DNA from: Pseudarthrobacter sp. BIM B-2242
GTDB taxonomy: Bacteria; Actinomycetota; Actinomycetes; Actinomycetales; Micrococcaceae
Length of the DNA: 64,000 nt
Assembly (NCBI RefSeq): GCF_014764445.1
Contig: NZ_CP061721.1
Span: forward strand, 3,906,001-3,970,000
Direction: 5' to 3'
Each line of letters begins with the position of its first letter. Position 1 is the first letter of the stretch. The notes below the pieces were generated by a model. It saw only the letters and a program-made list of their open reading frames with translations, was not told where the DNA came from and searched no databases. Shown in pieces: positions 51,592 through 59,707 of this stretch. A program made the translations under genes and the position numbers.

Positions 51592-52431
51592 TTAGGGGCC
51601 CGACAACACGCGCTCCAGCATGGTCCGTCCGGCCTGTTCGAAGGCGGCATCCCCCACCTGGTTGGCCCAGACCACCGTGCCGATGGCCTGGTTCAGGTGT
51701 TCCAAACGCCAGAGGTCCGTCTCGCTGGCTCCCACCATCCGTGCATAGCCGTCATAAAACGCCGCTTCCAGTTCGGGCCTGCCAACGAACTGCTGGTGGC
51801 TGAGCCGCACGAGGTCGTGCACCCACGGACGCTTGTCCGCCCGGCCAAAATCGATGACCTTGACCTGCCCGTTCTCCTGGAGCCAGTTCCGCGGCTGGTA
51901 GTCGCCGTGCGTGGTCACGAGCTCCACGGCACCCGGTTCGAGCGCCTCCAGCTCCCTCGCGAGACTACCGATCTGCCCTTCCGGCACGAGCCCGTGGGCG
52001 CGCTTCATCCAGGAGTGGGTTTTGGCCCTTAGGGCCCTGGCATAGTGGCCGGAGACCCCTGCTGGTCTGTGAATTTTCTTCAGAAGTTCCCCGGCCTGGC
52101 GGTACGTTTCCGGGGCAATTTCGGCCTGCGTGCCCTCCACGAGGGTCCCGGGCAGGAACTCCGTCACCAGGATGCCGGCCTCCGCGGAGGCGTGCCGCAG
52201 TACCGGAACGCGGCCGGTCAGCCCCTCGAATCCGATGCCATGGGCTGCGATTTCGCGGCGGATATGGTGACTGGTGGTGCTCGCCTTGATGACGAATTCG
52301 TCGCCGCGGGGCGTGTCAACGTGGAGGACGGCGGTGTCCTGCAGGGGCCAGCTGTAGTCCCCCACCACGCTGAATGTACCGAGCCAGGATGCCAGTAGCC
52401 GGCTCTGCTCATCCGTGATCCCTGGGCACAT
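51592..52431 (-). CDS. aminoglycoside phosphotransferase-like (APH) kinase
   Basis: A 279-residue protein kinase-like phosphotransferase. The catalytic loop is THGDYQPRNWL, the DFG-like metal motif VIDFGRADKRPW, and the lysine region FVIKAS. The APH fold covers antibiotic kinases, choline kinases and many metabolic kinases, so antibiotic resistance cannot be claimed. The ATG at 52431 gives the family length; the upstream in-frame extension (rich in Arg/Pro) is unlikely to be translated. Confidence 0.8.
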   Translation of the reverse strand: MCPGITDEQSRLLASWLGTFSVVGDYSWPLQDTAVLHVDTPRGDEFVIKASTTSHHIRREIAAHGIGFEGLTGRVPVLRHASAEAGILVTEFLPGTLVEGTQAEIAPETYRQAGELLKKIHRPAGVSGHYARALRAKTHSWMKRAHGLVPEGQIGSLARELEALEPGAVELVTTHGDYQPRNWLQENGQVKVIDFGRADKRPWVHDLVRLSHQQFVGRPELEAAFYDGYARMVGASETDLWRLEHLNQAIGTVVWANQVGDAAFEQAGRTMLERVLSGP

Positions 52432-52497
52432 CCACTCAGCATGCCACGAGTGGACCGGCCTGCGTGGCCCGGCCCGCCCACGAACTAGGCTGGACTG

Positions 52498-53121
52498 ATG
52501 GAGATCATCCGCTTCGCAGAACTCAGGTCCGAACCGTGGCGCAACGGCGGCGGGGTAACCCGCGAACTCGCCAGCCACCCCAAGGCAGCCTCCGCGCAGG
52601 ACGGCGCCTGGGACTGGCGCGTCAGCATCGCAGATCTCACCAAGGCCGGCGACTTCTCGGCGTTCCCGGGCATGGAACGGGTCCTGACCGTGGTGGACGG
52701 CGAGCTGCTCCTGCTGACGGTGGACGGTGCCGAGCATCCGCTGGAAAAGTACCGGCCGTTCCGCTTCTCCGGCGAAGCGGCTGCCCACGGCGCCCTGCCC
52801 ACCGGCGACATCCGGAACCTCAATGTCATCACACGGGCGGACTCGTTCAAGGGGTTCACGTCCATCATCGAGCTGTCCAAGAAGCGCGCGCATCCGGTCT
52901 TTGAGGGCCAGCTCGCGGTCCTCCTGCAGGGGCAGGCCACCGTCAGTCCGGGCGCCGCCGAAGTTACGGAAAACGCCGAAGACGGCGACACAGCCGCCGC
53001 CCCCGCGGAACCCGAGGCACTCAACCGCTATGACGCCGTCGTGGGTTCCGATGTCCGCTCCCCCGAGATCCTGGGCCGCGGCTTCCTGGCAGTCGTTTCG
53101 ATCGATCGCGTGGCGGGCTGA
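52498..53121 (+). CDS. hutD: HutD/Ves family protein
   Basis: A 207-residue cupin-like HutD protein (IIRFAELRSEPWRNGGGVTRELASHP; DWRVSIADLTKAGDFSAFPGMERVLTVVDGELLLL). HutD is linked with histidine utilisation, but no hut gene is near. An Ala/Glu-rich insert (about 155-170) is probably a surface loop. TAGGCT ends six bases before the ATG and no ribosome site is present. Confidence 0.85.
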   Translation: MEIIRFAELRSEPWRNGGGVTRELASHPKAASAQDGAWDWRVSIADLTKAGDFSAFPGMERVLTVVDGELLLLTVDGAEHPLEKYRPFRFSGEAAAHGALPTGDIRNLNVITRADSFKGFTSIIELSKKRAHPVFEGQLAVLLQGQATVSPGAAEVTENAEDGDTAAAPAEPEALNRYDAVVGSDVRSPEILGRGFLAVVSIDRVAG

Positions 53122-53203
53122 CGCGGCTGCAGGCTAGCCTCGCCTTCGTTATCTGAGCCTTCCCACACTGGTCAGCCGCTGGCGGCGCTCCTAGACTCGG
53201 GCT

Positions 53204-53734
53204 ATGACTTCCACACCCTTCAACGCGCTCCTGTCCACCCAGATCGGCAACGAATTCGCGGCCTCGCAGCAGTACATTGCCGTGGCCACGTGGTTCGCCA
53301 ACCAGGATCTCCCGCAGCTGGCCCGCTACTTCTACCGCCAGTCCGTGGAGGAACGGAACCACGCGATGATGATGGTGCAGTACATGCTGGACCGCGACAT
53401 CGAATTTTCCATCCCGGGCGTCCCCGCCGTCCGCAACGACTTCTCCTCGGTGACCGAGCCGCTGGCCCTGGCGCTGCAGCAGGAGAAGGAAGTGACGGGC
53501 AACATCGAGGCCCTGTTCCGTGCCGCCCGCGCCGAGGACGACGCCCTGGGTGAGCAGTTTATGCTCTGGTTCCTCAAGGAGCAGGTGGAGGAGGTCGCCT
53601 CCATGACCACCCTCCTGAACATCGCCGAGCGAGCGGACAACCTGTTCGACATTGAGAACTTCATCGCCCGCGAGACCATCGGCGACGGCGGCCGCGATTC
53701 CTCCGCCCCGCCGGCGGCCGGCGGCGCGCTCTAG
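53204..53734 (+). CDS. ferritin
   Basis: A 176-residue four-helix ferritin. Iron-site residues are visible in IGNEFAASQQYIAVATWF, YRQSVEERNHAMMMVQYM (Glu-x-x-His) and WFLKEQVEEVASM. The C-terminal tail is Gly/Ala/Pro-rich. It stores iron as a ferric mineral in a 24-subunit cage. TAGACT ends six bases before the ATG, with no ribosome site (likely leaderless). Confidence 0.92.
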   Translation: MTSTPFNALLSTQIGNEFAASQQYIAVATWFANQDLPQLARYFYRQSVEERNHAMMMVQYMLDRDIEFSIPGVPAVRNDFSSVTEPLALALQQEKEVTGNIEALFRAARAEDDALGEQFMLWFLKEQVEEVASMTTLLNIAERADNLFDIENFIARETIGDGGRDSSAPPAAGGAL

Positions 53735-53754
53735 CCTCCCCCTCCCCCAACTGA

Positions 53755-53802
53755 GTAGCGCTATCTGTCGTTTTGAGCGCTCGTAACGACAGATAGCGCT
53801 AC
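53755..53802. repeat. intergenic palindromic element, copy B
   Basis: An 18-bp perfect stem (GTAGCGCTATCTGTCGTT and complement) with a 12-base loop TTGAGCGCTCGT. It follows the ferritin stop by about 20 bases and could end its transcription. Its loop region GTTTTGAGC...AAC matches copies A, C and D. Confidence 0.8.
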
Positions 53803-53901
53803 CTACTTGGGCCCGGACCCCGGCGGTGAGGCTGGCCACCAACCCGGCCACCCGCCGTCGGGGTTTGCTACGCTGGAAATCAAGGCCCCGCAAACGGGCC
53901 T

Positions 53902-53943
53902 CCGGACGACGGTTCAGTACCCGGCACGCGACAAGACTGGCCA
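53902..53943 (+). promoter_or_regulatory. guanidine-III (ykkC-III) riboswitch
   Basis: The sequence contains, in order and spacing, the class III guanidine aptamer blocks: CCGGACGA (53902), GTACCCGG (53917), GACAAGAC (53930), then a closing segment. CCGG can pair in the pseudoknot pattern of this class. The aptamer ends right before the AAAGGA ribosome site of the SMR gene (ATG at 53956), so guanidine binding would act on translation initiation. The downstream genes encode a SugE-like exporter pair, the expected target. Confidence 0.88.
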
Positions 53944-53955
53944 AAGGATCTTGTC

Positions 53956-54279
53956 ATGTCGTGGATAATCCTCATTTTTTCCGGGGCGCTCGAGGCCGTC
54001 TGGGCCGCGGCTCTGCACCGGACCTTCCAAGCCACCGGCCAGCGCCGCATCGCCCCCGCACTCCTGTTCCTTGTCTCCGTCCTCGCCAGCATGGCCGGAC
54101 TCGCCTTTGCCATGCAGACCATCCCCACCGGTACCGCGTACGCAGTGTGGGTGGGCGTGGGCGTGGTGCTGACCTCCGCCTACGCCATGATCACCAAGGC
54201 TGAACGTCCGACGACGGCGCGCCTGCTGCTGCTCACCGGCATCGCCGCGTGCGTGGTTGGCCTGAAGGTGGTGGCGTGA
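53956..54279 (+). CDS. SMR family guanidinium exporter subunit 1
   Basis: A 107-residue four-helix small multidrug resistance protein. The essential glutamate is in the first helix (GALEAVWAAAL), as in SugE/Gdx-type members, and TAYAVWVGVGVVLT is the conserved third-helix segment. It lies directly behind a guanidine-III riboswitch, so guanidinium export is the likely role. The stop and the next start overlap (TGATG), so the two SMR proteins are probably made together and act as a heterodimer. Confidence 0.9.
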   Translation: MSWIILIFSGALEAVWAAALHRTFQATGQRRIAPALLFLVSVLASMAGLAFAMQTIPTGTAYAVWVGVGVVLTSAYAMITKAERPTTARLLLLTGIAACVVGLKVVA

Positions 54280-54641
54280 TGACCAAGCGTTCCGTTGCGT
54301 GGCTGCTGCTGCTGGCCTCCGCCGTCCTCGAAGCCGTCTGGGCCACGGCCCTGGGCCTGTCCAACGGCCTCTCCGTTCCCCTCCCCACCGCGGTGTTCGC
54401 CGTGACCACCACCCTGAGCATGATCGGTTTGGGGCTGGCCATCCGGAGCATTCCCCTCGGCACCGCCTACGCCGTCTGGGTAGGCATCGGGGCGGCCCTG
54501 ACGGTGGGCTGGGCCATGGCCACCGGCGTCGAACCTTTCAGCCTCCTGAAAGTGTTGTTCATCGCGGGGATTGTAGGCTGCGCAGCCGGGCTGAAGTCCC
54601 TGCCGGCTGACACCAAAGCCCGGGAGAAGCAGCCGGTCTAG
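54279..54641 (+). CDS. SMR family guanidinium exporter subunit 2
   Basis: A 120-residue SMR protein. The essential glutamate is in VLEAVWATALGLS, and GTAYAVWVGIGAALTVGWA is the partner of the same segment in subunit 1. The C-terminal extension (PADTKAREKQPV) is polar. Paired SMR genes generally form obligate antiparallel heterodimers. The start at 54279 shares a base with the previous stop; an earlier in-frame start would lie inside the first gene. Confidence 0.9.
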   Translation: MTKRSVAWLLLLASAVLEAVWATALGLSNGLSVPLPTAVFAVTTTLSMIGLGLAIRSIPLGTAYAVWVGIGAALTVGWAMATGVEPFSLLKVLFIAGIVGCAAGLKSLPADTKAREKQPV

Positions 54642-54650
54642 GCTTTTGCC

Positions 54651-55316
54651 ATGGACTCCCCCGAAATCTCCCTGGCCATGGATACGCTGAGGCACCGGCT
54701 CGACGGCGGTGGGCACGCCGGCGGGCTTGACGGCGGGCTTGACGGCGGACGCCGGATCCTGCTGGGCATCACCGGCGCACCGGGCTCCGGCAAGTCCACG
54801 TTCGCGGCCCGGCTGCAGCAGGAGTTCGGCCCCGACCTGGCCGTCGTGGTGCCCATGGACGGCTTCCACCTGGGCAACGCGATCATCGACGGAACCCCGC
54901 TGCGGCAGCGCAAGGGCGCCATGGACACGTTCGACGTCGGCGGGTACCTCTCGCTGTTGCAGCGGTTGGTGCGCCGGGACGAGTCGGTGGTCTACGCTCC
55001 CGAGTTTCGGCGGACTCTTGACGAGCCCGTGGCCGCGTCCATCGCCGTCCCCGCGGCTGTTCCCCTGGTGATCACCGAGGGTAACTACCTGCTGGCGGAC
55101 ACTCCTGAGTGGAAGCAGGTCCGGGCCCAGCTGGACGAGGTCTGGTTTATGGACACGCCTGCGGCCCTGCGGCTGGCCCGGCTGGTGGACCGGCACGTGG
55201 AGTTCGGGATGGACCGGGCTGCCGCGCAAGCCTGGGCATCGGGTCCCGATGAGGCCAACGCCGTGCTGATCGACGCCATGCGCCAGGGAGCGGACCGGAT
55301 CATCCCCTGGGGCTAG
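54651..55316 (+). CDS. nucleoside/nucleotide kinase family protein
   Basis: A 221-residue P-loop kinase of the uridine kinase/pantothenate kinase-like family. Walker A GAPGSGKST is preceded by a Gly/Asp-rich repeat stretch (GGLDGGLDGG). VPMDGFHLGNAI is the typical substrate segment, and VITEGNYLL and DRHVEFGMD (lid) follow. Substrate uncertain (nucleoside, fructose or a vitamin precursor). TAGGCT ends six bases before the ATG, without a ribosome site. Confidence 0.87.
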   Translation: MDSPEISLAMDTLRHRLDGGGHAGGLDGGLDGGRRILLGITGAPGSGKSTFAARLQQEFGPDLAVVVPMDGFHLGNAIIDGTPLRQRKGAMDTFDVGGYLSLLQRLVRRDESVVYAPEFRRTLDEPVAASIAVPAAVPLVITEGNYLLADTPEWKQVRAQLDEVWFMDTPAALRLARLVDRHVEFGMDRAAAQAWASGPDEANAVLIDAMRQGADRIIPWG

Positions 55317-55473
55317 GTTTTCTCATCGAGCGGCGACATCTCGGCGCTAAGCGTCGCCCAAAGCACCGAGACCTCGCCAATGGATGGGTGGGCGCGGAAT
55401 ACCTCTGCACACGGCGGGGTTCTTGGCTGGGAAACGCACCGCCTCAAGAGCCCCCAACGAACGGAGCACACTC

Positions 55474-56469
55474 ATGACTGGACCATCGGTACACCTCGGC
55501 GACGGCCTCAACGTCAGCCAACTCGGCTTCGGCGGCATGGCCCTCACGCCGGTCTATGGCGAGGTTGATCCGCAGGAGGCCCTCACAACGCTGCACCATG
55601 CCGTGGACGCCGGCGTCAGCTTCATTGACACCGCGGACATCTATGGCGGGGGCAGCAACGAGGAACTCATCGCGCAACTGCTAAAGGACCGGCGGGACGA
55701 GGTGCAGCTTGCCACCAAGTTCTCCCTCGTTGGCACGCCGACGGACGGCTACACGGAGATCCGGGGCGACGCCGCCTACATCCGGCAGGCCGTGGACCGC
55801 AGCCTGAAACGGCTCGGCACTGACGTGATCGACCTGTACTACATGCACCGCCGTGACCTCCGCGTTCCGATAGTGGAAACCGTGGAGGCCATGGCGGGGC
55901 TGGTACAGCAGGGCAAGGTCAAACACCTTGGCCTGTCTGAGGTGACCGCGCAGGAGCTTGCCGAAGCCCACGCGGTACATCCGATCGCCGCAGTGCAGAG
56001 CGAGTGGTCCATCTGGAGCCGCGACGTGGAACGCAACGTTGTTCCGGCCGCGGCCGCCCTGGGCGTGGGCTTTGTGCCGTATTCGCCGCTGGGCCGGGGA
56101 TTCCTCACCGGCACCGTCGACGCGTCCAGCCTCGGAGCGCAGGACTTCCGACGCCGGATCCCCCGTTTCGCAGAGGATGCCGCCGACGCAAACCAGGCAG
56201 TGGTGGCCACCGTCCGGACGGTTGCTGCGGAGCTTTCCGCCACACCGGCGCAGGTGGCCCTGGCCTGGCTGCTGGAACAGGGGAAGCGCCTGAGCCTGCC
56301 CGTCGTTCCCATCCCCGGCACGCGCAAAACGCACCGGATCGACGAGAACCTGGGTGCCCTGTCCCTTGCCTTTACGCCGACGCAACTGGCGGCGCTGGAC
56401 CAGGCCGCGGACGCCGTCGTCGGCTCCCGCTCGGCGGATCCCACGTGGGTGTCCCAAGGCCGCGAATAA
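55474..56469 (+). CDS. aldo/keto reductase
   Basis: A 331-residue NADPH-dependent oxidoreductase with the complete catalytic tetrad: Asp52, Tyr57, Lys82 and His125 (FIDTADIYG, ATKFSL, YYMHRRD). The IPGTRKTHRIDENL segment binds the cofactor phosphate. Resembles the YajO/AKR13-like group acting on aldehydes. CGGAG lies ahead of the ATG at 55474. The upstream in-frame extension is not family-like. Confidence 0.92.
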   Translation: MTGPSVHLGDGLNVSQLGFGGMALTPVYGEVDPQEALTTLHHAVDAGVSFIDTADIYGGGSNEELIAQLLKDRRDEVQLATKFSLVGTPTDGYTEIRGDAAYIRQAVDRSLKRLGTDVIDLYYMHRRDLRVPIVETVEAMAGLVQQGKVKHLGLSEVTAQELAEAHAVHPIAAVQSEWSIWSRDVERNVVPAAAALGVGFVPYSPLGRGFLTGTVDASSLGAQDFRRRIPRFAEDAADANQAVVATVRTVAAELSATPAQVALAWLLEQGKRLSLPVVPIPGTRKTHRIDENLGALSLAFTPTQLAALDQAADAVVGSRSADPTWVSQGRE

Positions 56470-56494
56470 CAGGGCCATGCCTAGACTGAAGCCC

Positions 56495-57145
56495 ATGGAC
56501 ACGCTCATTCACGACCTACAGGACATCACCATCCGCCGGATTTCGGTCAGCGAGATGGACAACAATGTGTATCTCCTGACCGCCAAAGCCAGCGGCGCGC
56601 AGGTGCTGATCGATGCCGCGGATGATTTTCCGGCCATCCGGCACCTGCTGCGCGACGCCGCCGCGGACACCACGGCAACGCCCGCGCTGAAACTGATCGC
56701 CACCACGCACCAGCACTGGGACCACGTCCGCGCGCTGAAGGAGCTTGTGGAGGCAACCGGAGCTCGCACCGCTGCCGGAACAGACGACGCCGAGGCGCTG
56801 CCAGTAGGAGTGGACGTGCTGCTCAGTCACGGCGACGTGGGCAACTTCGAGGGCTTCGACCTGACCGCCGTGCACCTGCGCGGGCACACGCCGGGATCCA
56901 TCGCGTTTGTCTACCAGGACCCGGCCGGGCCCGCCCACATCTTCGCCGGGGATTCACTCTTCCCCGGCGGCGTGGGCAACACCCAGAAGGATCCCGAGCG
57001 GTTCACCCAGCTGATTAATGACGTCAGCGAGCGGCTGTTCGACGCTTACCCGGACGACGCCCTGGTGCACCCGGGCCATGGGAAACCCACCACCCTCGGC
57101 GCCGAACGCCCGCACCTTGACGAGTGGCGCGCCCGCGGCTGGTAG
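56495..57145 (+). CDS. MBL-fold metallo-hydrolase
   Basis: A 216-residue metallo-beta-lactamase-fold hydrolase with the THQHWDH motif (His72, His74, Asp76, His77), a later histidine in GHTPGS, AGDSLFPGG with the bridging aspartate, and HPGHG. It is like the glyoxalase II/rhodanese-neighbour group of thioester hydrolases. Substrate unknown. TAGACT ends seven bases before the ATG. Next to the aldo/keto reductase on the same strand. Confidence 0.9.
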   Translation: MDTLIHDLQDITIRRISVSEMDNNVYLLTAKASGAQVLIDAADDFPAIRHLLRDAAADTTATPALKLIATTHQHWDHVRALKELVEATGARTAAGTDDAEALPVGVDVLLSHGDVGNFEGFDLTAVHLRGHTPGSIAFVYQDPAGPAHIFAGDSLFPGGVGNTQKDPERFTQLINDVSERLFDAYPDDALVHPGHGKPTTLGAERPHLDEWRARGW

Positions 57146-57161
57146 GCCGGTTAACAACCAA

Positions 57162-57273
57162 TCGAGTGCTCCGTAACTGCCGTTATGAACCTTCTAAACG
57201 GCGGTCTGGGCCCACGCCGGCAGGGTTCCCTGGGGGAGCTTGCGAGGCTAGGGTGCCGGTGGGGAGCACTCGA
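57162..57273. repeat. intergenic palindromic element, copy C (interrupted)
   Basis: The left arm CGAGTGCTCCGTAACTGCC matches copy A, the loop has GTTATGAACC...AAAC, and the right arm ends GAGCACTCGAT. Between loop and right arm lies a foreign 57-nt unit (57208-57264) that splits the hairpin. Confidence 0.65.
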
Positions 57274-57345
57274 TGGTGTTTAAAGCGTGGGCCCACGACC
57301 GCCGGGTTCCCTGACCGAGCTTGCGAGGTTAGGGAACGGTTGGGG
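57208..57345. repeat. two copies of a 57-nt intergenic repeat
   Basis: Unit 1 (57208-57264) and unit 2 (57289-57345) both begin GGGCCCACG, contain GGGTTCCCTG and GAGCTTGCGAGG, and end GGTNGGGG. Unit 2 folds as GTTCCCT...AGGGAAC. Unit 1 sits inside palindromic element C and unit 2 ends next to the stop of the helicase gene. Confidence 0.7.
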
Positions 57346-57346
57346 C

Positions 57347-59290
57347 CTAGCGGCTGCGGCGTTCGTTCGAAGCCGGAGCCGATGCACGGCGGGGGCCGCT
57401 GCGGGCCGGACGGCCGCTGCCGCCGTTGCCTGCGTACGATCCACCCGACGTACCACCGGTGTTGGAGGACCAGACAGCCTTGTTGCCGGCGTTGCCGCCG
57501 CTGGCTGCTCCCGCGCCTGCGGAGCGCTGGCCGGACCCACCGGTCCGGGCACCTGCCCCTGCACCTGCGGTGCGGGCGCCGGCTGCGCGCTGGCCCGTTG
57601 CCGGACGGCCGTTACGCTGGCCGCCGGACGACGCCGGACGGCCGGAGGAAGCCGGACGACCGGTTCCGCCGCGGGGAGCATCGCTGCGGGTGATGCGGGA
57701 ATCCGTGCGGCCCTCAGAGCTGCGTCCGTCTGAACCGCGGCCGGCCGACGCACGGCCGCCTGCCCCGGGGACGTCGTTGCGGTGCGTTGAACCAGTGGTG
57801 CCGCGGGCGTTGCGGCGAGCAGCGGCGGCCGCAATGGCGCGGTCCTCGTTCTGCTCTGCCACGCGGTCAAATGCTGCGCGTGCCTCGGTGCGGCCTTCGT
57901 AAGCCACGGCGCGGCGCTCTGCACGGGGCAGATCGGTGCGGGGAGCCTCGGCGGAGACGCGTCCACGTCCGCCGCGGCCGCCGCGGCCACCCGCGGTCGG
58001 AGCGGCCTGGCCACTCCGGCGGGCGCGCTTGCGCTCGGCGTTGGCACCGGTGGAGCTACCGCCGCCCTGCTGGCTGGCCTTGGTGGCCAGCAGTGCCGCA
58101 CGGGTGCGGGGATCGATCTTGTCGGCCATTTCGCCCACGAGGTCAGCGACCAGCGGGGAGTTGGCGGTGACGCGCTCGAAGTTAACCTCGACGCCGGCAG
58201 CCTTCATCAGCTTCTTGACGTCGCTCTGCTGCTCCGGGAGGGTCAGCGTCACAACGGTGCCGTCCGAACCTGCGCGGGCGGTACGGCCTGAGCGGTGCAG
58301 GTAGGCCTTGTGCTCTGTGGGCGGATCCACGTGGATTACCAGTTCGACGTCGTCCACGTGGACGCCGCGGGCGGCGACGTCGGTGGCCACCAGGACGCGG
58401 ACGTCGCCGGAGGAGAACTCGGCCAGGTTGCGGTCACGGGCGTTCTGCGAGAGGTTGCCGTGCAGATCGACGGCGGGGATCCCGGCGTCGGTCAGGGTCT
58501 TGGCGAGCTTGCGGGCGTGGTGCTTGGTCCGCATGAAAAGTACGCGGCGGCCGGCACCGGAGGCGAGCTCGACGATCAGCTGCTTCTTGACGGTCTGGTC
58601 GTTGACCACCAGCACGTGGTGTTCCATGGTGGTGACCGCGGCCTGCGGATCATCCACGGAGTGGGTCAGCGGGTTGGACAGGTAGCGCTGGACGATCTTG
58701 TCCACACCGTTGTCCAGTGTGGCGGAGAAGAGCAGGCGCTGGCCCTGGCTGGGGGTCATGTCCATGAGCTTCTTGACCACGGGCAGGAAGCCGAGATCGG
58801 CCATGTGGTCGGCCTCGTCCAGGACGGTGACCTCAACGGCTTCGAGGGTCAGGATGCGCTGGCGGATCAGGTCCTCCAGGCGGCCCGGGCAGGCGATGAC
58901 GATGTCGACGCCGGCGCGCAGGGCCTTTTCCTGGCGGGCCTGGGAGATGCCGCCGTAGATCACGGTGGTGTTCAGGCCCATGGCCTTGGCCATCGGCTCG
59001 ATGGTGGCGTTGATCTGGGTGGCCAGCTCGCGGGTCGGTGCGAGGACCAGGCCCATGGGGCGGCCGGGCTTGCGGAAGTGCTTGGCTTCCCGCTCAGCGA
59101 GTCGTGCTACAAGCGGGATGGCGAAAGCGATGGTCTTGCCGGAGCCGGTGCGGCCGCGGCCCAGGACGTCGCGTCCGGCCAGGGTGTCCGGGAGGGTCTT
59201 GACCTGGATGGGGAACGGCTCAACAATTCCCTGGGCGGTGAGTGTCTCGGCAAGGGCCTTGGGCGTGCCGAGGGCAGCAAAAGTAGTCAT
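57347..59290 (-). CDS. DEAD-box ATP-dependent RNA helicase
   Basis: A 647-residue helicase. Core motifs: EPFPIQ (Q motif), GRGRTGSGKT (I), PTRELA (Ia), VLDEADHMADLG (II, DEAD), SAT (III) and HRSGRTARAG (VI). The C-terminal ~230 residues (from about 415) are low-complexity and rich in Arg/Gly/Ser/Ala, likely disordered and RNA-binding. ATG at 59290 or TTG at 59299 are both possible. A long leader with a terminator-like hairpin precedes it, which suggests regulated expression (for example in the cold). Confidence 0.93.
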   Translation of the reverse strand: MTTFAALGTPKALAETLTAQGIVEPFPIQVKTLPDTLAGRDVLGRGRTGSGKTIAFAIPLVARLAEREAKHFRKPGRPMGLVLAPTRELATQINATIEPMAKAMGLNTTVIYGGISQARQEKALRAGVDIVIACPGRLEDLIRQRILTLEAVEVTVLDEADHMADLGFLPVVKKLMDMTPSQGQRLLFSATLDNGVDKIVQRYLSNPLTHSVDDPQAAVTTMEHHVLVVNDQTVKKQLIVELASGAGRRVLFMRTKHHARKLAKTLTDAGIPAVDLHGNLSQNARDRNLAEFSSGDVRVLVATDVAARGVHVDDVELVIHVDPPTEHKAYLHRSGRTARAGSDGTVVTLTLPEQQSDVKKLMKAAGVEVNFERVTANSPLVADLVGEMADKIDPRTRAALLATKASQQGGGSSTGANAERKRARRSGQAAPTAGGRGGRGGRGRVSAEAPRTDLPRAERRAVAYEGRTEARAAFDRVAEQNEDRAIAAAAARRNARGTTGSTHRNDVPGAGGRASAGRGSDGRSSEGRTDSRITRSDAPRGGTGRPASSGRPASSGGQRNGRPATGQRAAGARTAGAGAGARTGGSGQRSAGAGAASGGNAGNKAVWSSNTGGTSGGSYAGNGGSGRPARSGPRRASAPASNERRSR

Positions 59291-59463
59291 AGATTTCAAG
59301 GTCTTTCAGGCGGTATCCGTGCGGATATCGGCCCCCGATGCCGGTTGGCTCAAGGGTTTCGCCGAAGAAAAGTCAGGTGATCAACCGGGCTGCTGCCCAA
59401 TTCAGGGCGGCTGCAGGGACCAAATGGAACGCGTTCATCGACGCAGGATGTGCCTCTCACATG

Positions 59464-59511
59464 AAAAAACCCGCTTCCCAATGTTGGGACTCCGGCGAAG
59501 GAGCAAGCGGG
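59464..59511 (-). terminator. terminator-like hairpin in the helicase leader
   Basis: On the minus strand a GCCCGCTT...GAAGCGGG stem is followed by TTTTTT. It lies about 175 bases upstream of the helicase start codon and is oriented to stop transcription before the gene, so it may be an attenuator. If the promoter lies closer to the gene, it would be an ordinary terminator of leftward transcription. Confidence 0.6.
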
Positions 59512-59590
59512 CATCACTGCACATCAAGTTTCACAAGCATAGCATCCCGGCACCCATAGCCCCGATTCGTCCCCACCCGCCACCCATGTA

Positions 59591-59639
59591 GGTAGCAGCA
59601 GATGCTGGTTTGAGGCCCATAACAGCATCTGCTGCTACC
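59591..59639. repeat. intergenic palindromic element, copy D
   Basis: A 17-bp perfect stem (GGTAGCAGCAGATGCTG and complement) with the loop GTTTGAGGCCCATAA. The loop motif GTTTGAGGCCC...AAC is shared with copies A-C. Confidence 0.8.
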
Positions 59640-59672
59640 CAGTTGGGCCGGGAGCGCACTGGGCCGGGACCG

Positions 59673-59701
59673 TTGCCTTCGGCGGCGGGCCGGGGCAGGC
59701 T
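59673..59701 (+). promoter_or_regulatory. putative promoter of the methyltransferase gene
   Basis: TTGCCT and CAGGCT hexamers separated by 17 bases. The -10-like element ends six bases before the ATG at 59708 and no ribosome site is present, consistent with a leaderless message. Confidence 0.45.
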
Positions 59702-59707
59702 TGGGAC

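Larger units (their letters stand above)
59300..59707. other. divergent region: helicase leader, hairpin and methyltransferase promoter
   Basis: No intact gene seen. It contains the helicase leader on the minus strand with its terminator-like hairpin (59464-59511), the palindromic element D (59591-59639), and a promoter-like pair on the plus strand (59673-59701). Confidence 0.6.

Noticed and set aside
51592..52431. Antibiotic resistance gene (aminoglycoside kinase)
   Set aside because: Only the general APH fold is visible; nothing indicates a drug substrate.
57281..57345. tRNA-like sequence (GGGTTCCCTG segment)
   Set aside because: No cloverleaf or anticodon arm; it is one unit of the 57-nt repeat.
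58295..59380. 361-codon open frame opposite the helicase gene
   Set aside because: Antisense to all helicase motifs; no family pattern.
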